The position numbers and the translations under genes were made by a program. Source: Bradyrhizobium sp. CIAT3101 (GTDB taxonomy: Bacteria > Pseudomonadota > Alphaproteobacteria > Rhizobiales > Xanthobacteraceae). Taken from it: a stretch of 64,000 nucleotides of DNA. Positions 26,949 through 35,156 of this stretch are shown here, in pieces. Location: positions 930,001 to 994,000 of the forward strand of contig NZ_CP121634.1 in the NCBI RefSeq assembly GCF_029714945.1, read 5' to 3'. How positions within the stretch are numbered: position 1 is the first letter of the stretch; the number at the start of each line of letters is the position of its first letter. Under the pieces are notes generated by a model. It saw nothing but the letters and a program-made list of their open reading frames with translations. It did no database searches and was not told where the DNA came from.

Positions 26949-27920
26949 TCAGATATCGCCCTGCTGTGCCGTTTCTTCGTTGCGCGGATTCAGGAAAGAG
27001 TCCGTGATGACGGCGAGCAGCAGAACCACGCCCTTGATCAAATTCTGCCCGGCGTAGGAGATGTCCATGATGGTCATGCCATTGAGCATGGTGCCGATCA
27101 GCAGCGTGCCGATGATGACGTTCAGCACGCCGCCACGGCCGCCTGACAGTCCGATGCCGCCCAGCACGACAACCAGGATCACGTCGTAGATCAGCGTCGA
27201 GTTGAAGATGCGGGTCGGCATCGAATTGACCGAGGCCGCCAGCACGAGGCCGGCAAAGCAGCCGATCAGGGCGGTGATCACATATTGCAGGACGATGATC
27301 GGGCGGGAGGGAATGCCGGTCACGCGCGCGGCGTAAGGATTGTCGCCGATCGCATAAATATAGGCGCCCCAGCGGGTCTGACGCAGCAGGAACGCGACCA
27401 CGATGCAGGCGATCGCGAACATCCAGATCGACGTCGGAATGCCGAGAACGGTGCCCTGTCCGAGCCGCTCGAAGCCGTTCATGCCCGGGCTCCATTGCAC
27501 GACGTCGAGCTGGAACAGCGCGGCTTGTCCGAGTCCGGCGAGCAATAGCCCCGTCGCCAGCGTCGCAAACAGCGAGGGCACCTCGGCATAGGCGATCAGC
27601 CAGCCATTGACGAGGCCGAAGGCGATCGTGAGCAGCACCGCGGTCAGCAGCGAGAAGGGTAGCGAATGGCCGTTCTGCACCATCTGGAGCACGAGGCCCG
27701 GGGGCACGGCGAGCGCCGCGATCAGCGAAATGTCGATGCCGCGGCCGATCACGACGATCGCCATGGCGAGGCCGAGAATGCCGAGCACCGCCACGTTCTG
27801 GAGCAGCGTCAGCATGTTCTCTGCCGTCAGAAAACCGTTGAGGAAGATCGAGAACACGAGGAACAGCAGCGCGAAGACGGCGAAAACGATCTCCTGCTGA
27901 TTGAACCGGAAACGCTTCAT
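26949..27920 (-). CDS. Sugar-type (CUT2) ABC permease, second subunit
   Basis: 323-aa RbsC-like permease with about ten helices. The conserved MAIVVIGRGIDISLIAALAV replaces the usual GGIDLSVG by GRGIDISL, and the C-terminal loop is VVLGGIGLSGGRGGVLNVIIG. AGAGG directly precedes the ATG. It differs strongly from the permease half of the fusion at 23683, so the complex is likely a heterodimer, as in LsrCD or RhaPQ-type importers. It sits between the acyl-CoA synthetase gene (41 nt gap) and the binding-protein gene. Confidence 0.9.
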   Translation of the reverse strand: MKRFRFNQQEIVFAVFALLFLVFSIFLNGFLTAENMLTLLQNVAVLGILGLAMAIVVIGRGIDISLIAALAVPPGLVLQMVQNGHSLPFSLLTAVLLTIAFGLVNGWLIAYAEVPSLFATLATGLLLAGLGQAALFQLDVVQWSPGMNGFERLGQGTVLGIPTSIWMFAIACIVVAFLLRQTRWGAYIYAIGDNPYAARVTGIPSRPIIVLQYVITALIGCFAGLVLAASVNSMPTRIFNSTLIYDVILVVVLGGIGLSGGRGGVLNVIIGTLLIGTMLNGMTIMDISYAGQNLIKGVVLLLAVITDSFLNPRNEETAQQGDI

Positions 27921-27961
27921 CCTCTTATTGCCTTTCTTCGACGTCGGCCTCTGTGGGTCCG

Positions 27962-29863
27962 TTATGACGATCGGGTCCGTATGCGATAGGTCTGCGGAAG
28001 CGGTGTCAGGCTTTCCGTGAGGGCCTTCACCAGGTCCTGGTCGTTGGAGCCGATCGAGATGTGGACCAGCGTATTCAGTCTGGCGTCTTTGTCGACGAGA
28101 ATGTCTGCCGCTGTGTCGGGCCCGAAGATTCGGTCAATCTCGGTCCGGACTTTTTCCCGGACTGCGAGGTCACGAAGCGTGGGCTTGAAGATCTTGCCGA
28201 CCGCGGTGACGGGGAGAGTCTCGAGCAGCACGACGCGCTTCGGCCGGGCGGGAGGCTCATTCACGTTGCGTTCGAGATGCTCGCTCAGCCGCGGCAGGTC
28301 GATGGTTTGTCCGGGCGACGGCACCACGAAGAGAATGGGAACCTCTCCGGCATAGGCGTCGGGCATGCCGACGGCTGAGCTCATCTGAACGCCGGGGAAG
28401 GCATTGGCGACGTCCTCGATCGCGGCGGGGTCGATGTTGTGACCACTGCGGACGATCAGGTCCTTCTCGCGTCCGGTCAACACCAGTCGCTGGTCCGGGG
28501 TGAGGTAGCCGACATCGCCGGTGACGATCCAGTGGTCGGCGGTGAGCACGCCCCTGTTGTGCTGGGGATCGAGATATCCGGGAAACACTTGCGGTCCCCT
28601 CGCAAGCACGAGGCCGCTGGTGAGCGGCGGGCATTCCGTATCGAGGTCGGTATCATCGAGCGCGACGATTTTCGTCTGCGCAAACGGCGCCCTGAAGCCG
28701 ACGCTGCCCTGCACGGGCGTGCCGCGGCCGGGATTGAACGCGATCGCCGCCGCGGTCTCCGTCATGCCGTAGGTCTCGAACAGCGTGATCCCGGTCCGCG
28801 CCTGAAACCTCTCGCTGACGGCTTTCGGCGCCACCGCCCCGCCGGTGAGGGCCATGCGAACCGAACTGACATCGGAAGACCCGATCGGCACCTCGGCCAG
28901 CGCGGCAATCGAGGTCGGCACGCCGCTCACGATGGTCGCACGAAACCGCTCGACGGTGTGCCAATAGTCGCGGATCGCATCCGGACTTCTGAGGCTGTAG
29001 GGCGAGGGAATGATCACGTGGCCACCGGCCGCCAGGATGGACAGGCCGAGCGTCATGGTGCCGCCGACATGAAACAGCGGGAAGCCGTTGATGGCGGCAT
29101 CGAGCTCATCCAGGCCGTGGACCTGCGCAAAGCTCCAGGCGGCATGAATCTGGTTTCCATGCGTCAGGCGGACAAGTTTCGGTCGCCCGGTGGTGCCGCC
29201 GGTGTGGAACAGCGCGCAGACGGTGTCGCGATCCTGCGATGGCACGAAGTCCAGGCTGTCGCGCATGGTCGCGACCGCCTCATCGAAGCTCGTGGCGCCG
29301 CCGGAGAGGCGGCCGTTCGCACCGACCACGAAGATCGTCTTGAGCGATGGGACGCGGCTCGCGACATTGACCGCCTTGGTCCAGATCGTGCGATCGGCGG
29401 CCTCGGACGCGACCACCAGGACAGTTGCGTCCTGTGCTTCGAGCAGATCGGCAATCGCATCTTCGGTCAGGAGATAGTTGATCGAACTGGCGACGCCCGC
29501 GATCTGGGCGCCGAGCAGTGCCGGGAAGAGCTGTGGCAGGATTGGGCAGAGGAATGCGACGGTGCCGCCGCTTTCATTGATACCGTGCAATCGAAAGAGA
29601 TTGGCCGCGCGCGTGATCTCCGCGAGCAATTGCCGATGCGTCAGCGTGACATCGCCGGGCTCGCGCGAGCCTTTGGTCAGCACCGTCAGCGCGGGCCGGT
29701 CGGGATGCAGGCGCGCCGTGGCTTCGAAGAGATCATGCAGATTGCGGGAGGGGATGAGGGAATCGTAAGGCCGACCTTCCAGCGCCTCGATGTCGGCGAT
29801 GGTTTGAATCGGCTGCGTGAACCGCGTCGTGATCAGCGAGGGCGCGCTCACGGACACCGCCAA
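27962..29863 (-). CDS. Acyl-CoA synthetase (AMP-forming)
   Basis: 633-aa ANL-family ligase. Motif A3 is FHTGGTTGRPKLVRLTH, A5 is FETYGMTETAAA, A7 is WIVTGDVGYLTPDQRLVLTGREKDLI, and the catalytic Lys of A10 lies in LPVTAVGKIFKPTLRDL. It adenylates a carboxylic acid and forms its CoA thioester in the cytoplasm. An about 90-residue C-terminal tail follows A10. The TTG at 29863 is used; GTG codons at 29857 and 29851 are alternatives, since no strong ribosome site decides. It is the first gene of the propeller-ABC operon, which suggests that the imported compound is, or yields, a carboxylic acid. Confidence 0.88.
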   Translation of the reverse strand: MAVSVSAPSLITTRFTQPIQTIADIEALEGRPYDSLIPSRNLHDLFEATARLHPDRPALTVLTKGSREPGDVTLTHRQLLAEITRAANLFRLHGINESGGTVAFLCPILPQLFPALLGAQIAGVASSINYLLTEDAIADLLEAQDATVLVVASEAADRTIWTKAVNVASRVPSLKTIFVVGANGRLSGGATSFDEAVATMRDSLDFVPSQDRDTVCALFHTGGTTGRPKLVRLTHGNQIHAAWSFAQVHGLDELDAAINGFPLFHVGGTMTLGLSILAAGGHVIIPSPYSLRSPDAIRDYWHTVERFRATIVSGVPTSIAALAEVPIGSSDVSSVRMALTGGAVAPKAVSERFQARTGITLFETYGMTETAAAIAFNPGRGTPVQGSVGFRAPFAQTKIVALDDTDLDTECPPLTSGLVLARGPQVFPGYLDPQHNRGVLTADHWIVTGDVGYLTPDQRLVLTGREKDLIVRSGHNIDPAAIEDVANAFPGVQMSSAVGMPDAYAGEVPILFVVPSPGQTIDLPRLSEHLERNVNEPPARPKRVVLLETLPVTAVGKIFKPTLRDLAVREKVRTEIDRIFGPDTAADILVDKDARLNTLVHISIGSNDQDLVKALTESLTPLPQTYRIRTRSS

Positions 29864-30119
29864 TCAAGCGGCACGGAGGAATGTGCGGCAGCTGATCTGT
29901 CCTGATGCAAGCGAACGTTTCCTGCCTATCCCGTTGGGCGATTTTTGTTCTTCATAGGCCACATGCCCGGACTCGGCTTGCTCCGGAGCGCAAAGCTTTT
30001 GCTTGTCCGCGCAAACCGGTCTTGCGCGTAGGCGGCGGCCATCTAGAATTTCGCAGTCGGGCCGGCTTGTGCGACGCACAAACGACGTTCATCATGGCCT
30101 TGCAACGGATGGGCGCACG

Positions 30120-31064
30120 ATGGACCTGATATTCTCGACGGACGACCTCGAGCCGTCCAAACGTTTCGCCGCGTGGCAAGGTGCCATTTGCGACGTCTAC
30201 GTTCATGTCGACGTCAATGCGGAGGCGCGATCCGATTATCAGGGCTTCATACGCGAGGCGAAATTCGGCGCGATCACGATGACCGACGTGTTGCTGTCGG
30301 AGCAGCGCATCTCCCGGCGCGAGCGGCACATCGCAAAGCTCGACAAGGATTGCTACTACCTTGAATTCGTTCAACAAGGCAGGATCAACGTCCTTCAGGC
30401 CGGCCAGACCATGCGTTCGAACGCTGGAATGAGCACGGTCTTCTCGGCTTCCGAGGCCTATGACCTCGAATGCATCGGCAAGGTACGATCGCTCTACCTC
30501 GAGATACCCCGCACGGAGTTCGCGGAGCGCTTCAGCGATGGACGCCTGCCTGTCATCACCACGATGACGACGAGTCGCGGTCTGGGTCGGATCGCTGCCG
30601 AGTTCTGCACGACACTTGCTCAGGAAGGCGGGCAGCTGGACGAGATCGCAAGGGCGCGGCTTGGCGGCGAACTGATGGACGTGCTGGCACTTGCGCTCGA
30701 CATGGGCGACCGGGAGGAATTCTCCGAGGACGCGGCCGCGCAGCAGGCCCGGCTGCGCTCGGTCAAGGCCTGGATCGAAGCGCACCTCACCGACGCGGAT
30801 CTGTCGCTGGAGAGGATCGCGAAGAGCAATGGCGTCTCGCTCAGGCATCTGCACTATCTCTTCCGGCTCACGGATGTCTCGGTGTCCGAATGGATCCTGG
30901 ATCGGCGGTTGCAGCGTTGCTACGACGTCTTGACACGGTCGGAGTTGCGGTCCCTGTCGATTACCGAGGTTGCCTATCAGCTGGGATTCAGCTCCTCGTC
31001 ATATTTCAGCACGGTGTTTCGCAGGAAGTTCGGACACAGCCCGTCGGACTTGCGTCGCCGCTAG
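30120..31064 (+). CDS. AraC-family transcriptional regulator
   Basis: 314 aa. An N-terminal AraC-binding-like domain (FSTDDLEPSKRFAAWQGAI ... YYLEFVQQGRINVLQAG) precedes a C-terminal double HTH (LSLERIAKSNGVSLRHLHYLF, then SITEVAYQLGFSSSSYFSTVF). ATG 30120 begins the conserved part; upstream codons of the frame are not conserved-looking. Divergent from the propeller-ABC operon across 256 nt, so it is the obvious candidate activator of that operon. Proteins of this layout often respond to aromatic or acyl ligands. Confidence 0.85.
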   Translation: MDLIFSTDDLEPSKRFAAWQGAICDVYVHVDVNAEARSDYQGFIREAKFGAITMTDVLLSEQRISRRERHIAKLDKDCYYLEFVQQGRINVLQAGQTMRSNAGMSTVFSASEAYDLECIGKVRSLYLEIPRTEFAERFSDGRLPVITTMTTSRGLGRIAAEFCTTLAQEGGQLDEIARARLGGELMDVLALALDMGDREEFSEDAAAQQARLRSVKAWIEAHLTDADLSLERIAKSNGVSLRHLHYLFRLTDVSVSEWILDRRLQRCYDVLTRSELRSLSITEVAYQLGFSSSSYFSTVFRRKFGHSPSDLRRR

Positions 31065-31065
31065 A

Positions 31066-31096
31066 GGACCTGCGCCGCGCAAGGCGGTGCAGGTCC
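31066..31096. terminator. Hairpin between converging genes
   Basis: GGACCTGC / GCAGGTCC with an inner CCGC/GGCG pairing, directly after the AraC stop and before the 3' end of the LivK-like gene. There is no T-run, so terminator function is only plausible. Confidence 0.4.
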
Positions 31097-31109
31097 GTCG
31101 TCGTGAGCG

Positions 31110-32315
31110 TTACTTCACCAGCGGACAGCCGCCGTCCTTGAGTGGACGGAAGGCCTGGTCGGCCGGCACCTCGGCGAGCAGCTTGTAATAGTCCCAGGGG
31201 GCTTTGGATTCCTCGGGCTTCTTCACCTGGAACAGGAACATGCTGTGCACCATGCGGCCGTCTTCGCGAAGGATGCCGTTGTCGGTGAAGGCGTCCTTCA
31301 CCGGCAACTCGCGCATCTTCGCCATCACGGTCTTGGTGTCCTTGGTGGCGGCGGCCTGCACGGCTTTGAGGTAATGCAGCGTCGCGCTGTAGGTCGCAGC
31401 CTGGTTCATCGTCGGCATGCGCTTGACGCGCTCCATGAAGCGCTTGCCGAAGGCGCGGGTCTTGTCGTTGAGATCCCAGTAATAGGCCTCGGTGATGATC
31501 AGCCCCTGCGCGAGCTTCAGCCCCAGGCTGTGCACGTCGGAGATGAACATCACGATCGCCGCCAGGTTCTGCCCGCCGGCGACAATGCCGAACTCGCCGG
31601 CCTGCTTGATCGCGTTGATGGTGTCGCCGCCACCGTTCGCGAGCCCGATGATTTTTGCCTTGGAAGCCTGGGCCTGGAGCAGGAAGGACGAGAAATCAGC
31701 GGTGTTGAGCGGGTGCTTGACGCTGCCGAGCACTTTGCCGCCGGCCGCCCGCACGACATCGCCGGTGTCGCGCTCGATGGAATGGCCGAACACGTAATCG
31801 GCGGTGAGGAAGAACCAGCTGTCGCCGCCATTCTTGACGATGGCGCTGCCGACGGTGTGGGCATTGGAATAGGTGTCGTAGGTCCAGTGCGCGGTGTAGG
31901 GCGAGCAGGACTTGCCGGTGATGTCGGAGCTCGCCGCATCGGTGACGATCATGATCTTCTCGTACTGCTTCGACAGCTCCATCACCGCAAGCGCAGTGGC
32001 CGAGGTCGGCAAGTCGATGATCATGTCGACGCCTTCGGTCTCCCACCATTTGCGCGCGATGGTGGAGGCGACGTCCGGCTTGTTGAGCACGTCGGCCGCG
32101 ACCATGTCGATCGGCTTGCCGAACATCTGTCCGCCAAAGTCCTCAATGGCCATCTTGGTGGCCTCGACATTCCCCTGGCCGCCGATGTCGGAATAGACCG
32201 AGGAGAAGTCGGAGAGCACGCCGATCTTGAGCGGGGTCTGCTGGGCGGAAGCGGGAGCGATCAGGGCAGCCGACAGCAAGCCGGCCGCAGACATGAGTGC
32301 TGCGATAGGTCTCAT
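31110..32315 (-). CDS. LivK-like ABC transporter binding protein
   Basis: 401-aa type I periplasmic binding protein of the branched-chain-amino-acid (peripla_BP_6) family. The signal peptide ends at APASAQ. The mature part begins TPLKIGVLSDFSSVYSDIGG, followed by MAIEDFGG, DLPTSATALAVMELSKQY and WTYDTYSNAHTVG. ATG 32315 is taken; a GTG two codons earlier (32321) is equally close to GAGG. No permease or ATPase gene is adjacent, so it is an orphan component here. Relatives often bind aromatic or other carboxylates rather than amino acids. It shares a divergent promoter region with the FadR-like gene. Confidence 0.88.
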   Translation of the reverse strand: MRPIAALMSAAGLLSAALIAPASAQQTPLKIGVLSDFSSVYSDIGGQGNVEATKMAIEDFGGQMFGKPIDMVAADVLNKPDVASTIARKWWETEGVDMIIDLPTSATALAVMELSKQYEKIMIVTDAASSDITGKSCSPYTAHWTYDTYSNAHTVGSAIVKNGGDSWFFLTADYVFGHSIERDTGDVVRAAGGKVLGSVKHPLNTADFSSFLLQAQASKAKIIGLANGGGDTINAIKQAGEFGIVAGGQNLAAIVMFISDVHSLGLKLAQGLIITEAYYWDLNDKTRAFGKRFMERVKRMPTMNQAATYSATLHYLKAVQAAATKDTKTVMAKMRELPVKDAFTDNGILREDGRMVHSMFLFQVKKPEESKAPWDYYKLLAEVPADQAFRPLKDGGCPLVK

Positions 32316-32348
32316 GGACACGTTTCCTCTTGTGGGACTGTACCGTCC

Positions 32349-32363
32349 CTTTGTCCGACAAAG
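32349..32363. promoter_or_regulatory. Operator copy 1 (TTGTCnGACAA)
   Basis: 15-bp palindrome CTTTGTC-C-GACAAAG, 34 nt upstream of the LivK-like gene. Its core matches the site at 32450. Confidence 0.65.
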
Positions 32364-32449
32364 CTAGAGCGGGGTTTCGCAGGAGTCAATTTGCTGCAGA
32401 TACGGCATTGATGACCGGGTTTGACGCGCTTTTCGGTCGCTCCTATACT

Positions 32450-32460
32450 TTGTCGGACAA
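32450..32460. promoter_or_regulatory. Operator copy 2 (TTGTCnGACAA)
   Basis: TTGTC-G-GACAA, 19 nt before the TTG start of the FadR-like gene. Together with copy 1 it brackets the divergent promoter, which suggests autoregulation. Confidence 0.65.
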
Positions 32461-32478
32461 TCGCCATTAGGAGCTGTT

Positions 32479-33246
32479 TTGCCAATCTCGCCGCTCTTCC
32501 GCCCGATCGATGTCGCGCCGGCCTATCAGAAGGTCGCCGACGCGATCGAACGCGAGATCGTCAATGGCCGTATCAAGCCAGGCGATCCCATCGGCACCGA
32601 GCACGACCTCGTGCGGCAGTTCGGCGTCAACCGCTCGACCATTCGCGAAGGCATCCGCGTGCTGGAAGAGGGCGGCCTGATCCGCCGTGATTCCTCACGC
32701 CGCCTGCATGCCTGCCTGCCGCGCTACAGCAAGCTCGCGAGCCGCCTCAGCCGCGCGCTGGTGCTGCATGAGGTCACGTTTCGCGAGCTCTTCGAGGCCT
32801 CGATGACGCTGGAGGTCGCCAGCATCGAAGGTGCGGTGGAGCGGGCGACGGAGGAGAATCTGGCCGAACTCGGCGAGAACCTTGCGCGCAGCGAGGCGGT
32901 GGTCGGCGATCCCGCGGCGCTTGCGGAATGCGACGCAGAATTCCATGTGCTGGTCGCAAAGGCCTCGCAGAACCGTGTGCTCCAGCTCGCGCGCGAGCCG
33001 GCGGCGCAATTGTTCTATCCGACCACCGAGATGATCGTGACAGGTGTCGCCGAAGGCGGCCCGCGCCTCGTCGCCGCGCACCGCCATCTCATCGATGCGA
33101 TCCGTCGACGCGACCGCGAAGCCGGCGTACTCTGGACGCGCCGGCACCTGCAGGACTGGCGCCGCGGGTTCGAGAAGATCGCCTCGCTCGATCGGTCGGT
33201 CGAGCACATGTACATGGAGCACGCGCAGGCGGTCCGGCGCAGATAG
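32479..33246 (+). CDS. GntR-family (FadR/FCD) regulator
   Basis: 255 aa. The GntR winged HTH (AYQKVADAIEREIVNGRI ... FGVNRSTIREGIRVLEEGGLI) is followed by an FCD helical domain with its conserved Asp and His residues (ECDAEFHVLVAKAS; AAHRHLIDAI). The TTG start at 32479 follows AGGAG at good spacing, and no ATG is better placed. Divergent from the LivK-like gene and 117 nt upstream of an acyl-CoA synthetase gene on its own strand. It likely represses uptake and activation of a carboxylic acid. Confidence 0.87.
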   Translation: MPISPLFRPIDVAPAYQKVADAIEREIVNGRIKPGDPIGTEHDLVRQFGVNRSTIREGIRVLEEGGLIRRDSSRRLHACLPRYSKLASRLSRALVLHEVTFRELFEASMTLEVASIEGAVERATEENLAELGENLARSEAVVGDPAALAECDAEFHVLVAKASQNRVLQLAREPAAQLFYPTTEMIVTGVAEGGPRLVAAHRHLIDAIRRRDREAGVLWTRRHLQDWRRGFEKIASLDRSVEHMYMEHAQAVRRR

Positions 33247-33250
33247 CGTC

Positions 33251-33296
33251 GCATGATCCGGAAAAGTGTGAAGCGGTTTCCGGCAAGATCATCCGC
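33251..33296. repeat. Palindromic dispersed repeat, copy A
   Basis: Imperfect palindrome beginning GCATGATCCGGAAAAG and ending near AAGATCATCCGC. It shares its core (GATCCGGAAAAG, GTGAAGCGGTTT) with the reverse complement of the element at 62967-63021. It lies between the FadR-like gene and the acyl-CoA synthetase gene. Confidence 0.75.
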
Positions 33297-33363
33297 AAGA
33301 AGCACAAGACGCAAGATTTCAAGCAAGAAATCGAACAAACAAAGCCATCACATGGAGGGACAC

Positions 33364-34977
33364 ATGATCGGCGACATCGCAGCCACCATCTCGAAGGCGC
33401 GCGAGCATTCCATCGGCGATCTCCTGCGCCGTTCCGCGGGTCGCGAGCCGGCCAAGCTGGCCGTGAGCTGCGGCAGCGTGAGCTGGACCTTTGCCGAGAT
33501 GGATACGATCTGCAACCGGCTCGGCCGCGGCCTGCTCGGTCTCGGCGTGAAGAAGGGCGATCGTCTTGCCGTTCTCTCGCGCAATTCCCATGCTTTCGCC
33601 GCGCTACGCTTCGCGGTTGCGCGGATCGGCGTGGTGCTGGTGCCGATCAACTTCATGCTCAATCCGGACGAGATCAATTTCATCCTCAAGAGCTCCGGCG
33701 CAAAGTTGCTCGCGACCGGTCCGGATTTCGTTGAGCCGGCGCGCGCCGCGAGCGCGAAGGATTGCGCTGTTGAAAAGATGATCTGGCTGCCGGGCGAGGA
33801 TCCCGCCACGGCGCCCGCGGGCCTCACCACCTTCGACGATCTGCTTGATCCCGACGGCTCGTTCCTCGAGGCGTCCGTCGACAGCCGCGATCTCGCGCAG
33901 ATCGTCTACACCAGCGGCACGGAGTCGCTGCCAAAGGGCGCGATGCTGACCCACGAAGCCGTGATGTGGCAGTATGTCAGCTGTATCATCGATGGCGGCA
34001 TGAGCGTGGATGACAAGTTCCTGCACGCGCTGCCGCTCTATCATTGCGCACAGCTCGACGTCTTTCTCGGGCCGCAGGTCTATCTCGGCGCCTCCGGCGT
34101 GATCACGGGCAAGCCGACCGCCGACAACATCCTGGCGCTGATCCAGGCGCACAAGATCACCTCGTTCTTCGCGCCGCCGACGATCTGGATCGCGATGCTG
34201 CGTTCGCCGAATTTCGACAAGACCGATCTCTCGACGCTTCAGAAGGGTTATTACGGTGCCTCAATCATGCCGGTGGAGGTGCTGCTCGAGCTCCAGCGCC
34301 GGCTGCCAGCCGTGAAATTCTGGAACTTCTACGGCCAGACGGAGATCGCACCGCTCGCGACAGTGTTGCGTCCGGAGGATCAGCTGCGCAAGGCCGGCTC
34401 GGCCGGCAAGCCGGTGCTCAATGTCGAGACACGTGTGGTGAATACGTCGATGGAGGACGTCGAGGTCGGCGAGGTCGGCGAGATCGTGCACCGCTCGCCG
34501 CATCTTCTCTCCGGCTATTACAATGATCCCGTGAAGACAGCGGCGGCGTTTACCGGCGGCTGGTTTCACTCCGGCGATCTTGCCACGGTCGATGACGAAG
34601 GCCACATCACCGTGGTCGACCGCGTCAAGGACATGATCAAGACCGGCGGCGAGAACGTCGCCAGCCGCGAGGTCGAGGAGATGGTCTATCGCATCCCCGC
34701 GGTCTCCGAAGTCGCCGTGGTCGGCCTGCCCGATCCGCGCTGGATCGAAGCGGTCACGGCCATTGTCGTCGTCAAGACCGGCGAGAAGCTGGATGAAGAC
34801 GCCGTCATCCAGCACTGCGCCGGCCAGATGGCGCATTTCAAGGTGCCGAAGCGCGTGATCTTCGTGGATGCCCTGCCGAAGAACCCGAGCGGCAAGCTGC
34901 TCAAGCGCGAGCTGCGCCAGCGTTTCGTCGGGGCTGACACCCTCGACAAGGCGGTTCAGAAGAGCTTTGGGACGTGA
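33364..34977 (+). CDS. Acyl-CoA synthetase (FadD-like)
   Basis: 537-aa ANL-family acyl-CoA ligase. The P-loop-like A3 reads IVYTSGTESLPKGAMLTH, A5 NFYGQTEIAPLAT, A7 WFHSGDLATVDDEGHITVVDR, and the catalytic Lys lies in LPKNPSGKLLKREL. ATG 33364 is set by GGAGGGACAC; the earlier in-frame region 33253-33363 is repeat-derived. It forms CoA thioesters of a fatty or aromatic acid. Probably in one unit with the FadR-like regulator upstream. Confidence 0.9.
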   Translation: MIGDIAATISKAREHSIGDLLRRSAGREPAKLAVSCGSVSWTFAEMDTICNRLGRGLLGLGVKKGDRLAVLSRNSHAFAALRFAVARIGVVLVPINFMLNPDEINFILKSSGAKLLATGPDFVEPARAASAKDCAVEKMIWLPGEDPATAPAGLTTFDDLLDPDGSFLEASVDSRDLAQIVYTSGTESLPKGAMLTHEAVMWQYVSCIIDGGMSVDDKFLHALPLYHCAQLDVFLGPQVYLGASGVITGKPTADNILALIQAHKITSFFAPPTIWIAMLRSPNFDKTDLSTLQKGYYGASIMPVEVLLELQRRLPAVKFWNFYGQTEIAPLATVLRPEDQLRKAGSAGKPVLNVETRVVNTSMEDVEVGEVGEIVHRSPHLLSGYYNDPVKTAAAFTGGWFHSGDLATVDDEGHITVVDRVKDMIKTGGENVASREVEEMVYRIPAVSEVAVVGLPDPRWIEAVTAIVVVKTGEKLDEDAVIQHCAGQMAHFKVPKRVIFVDALPKNPSGKLLKRELRQRFVGADTLDKAVQKSFGT

Positions 34978-35080
34978 GGGTCTGACTCTCTGCGAGTCCG
35001 GGGTCGGTTTGAAACGATCGGGCCTCGACATCGTCGATGAGAGCGTAGCGAGCAATCCCGAGTCTTTCCGCGGGCGCATC

Positions 35081-35109
35081 TCTGGATTGCGTCGCTGCGC
35101 TCGCAATGA
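35081..35109. repeat. Short dispersed palindromic element
   Basis: TCTGGATTGC...GCTCGCAATGA (29 bp) with the pairing ATTGCG/CGCAAT, inside the 179-nt gap after the synthetase. I recall near-identical motifs scattered through Bradyrhizobium-type intergenic DNA. Confidence 0.5.
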
Positions 35110-35156
35110 TCGGCTTGAGGCAATAGGGTGCTGCATCCCGCAATGGAGCTCCCACC

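Noticed and set aside
29990..30002. GCAAA-GCT-TTTGC dyad in the AraC divergent region
   Set aside because: Arms of only 5 bp; AraC proteins normally bind direct repeats. Too weak to call.
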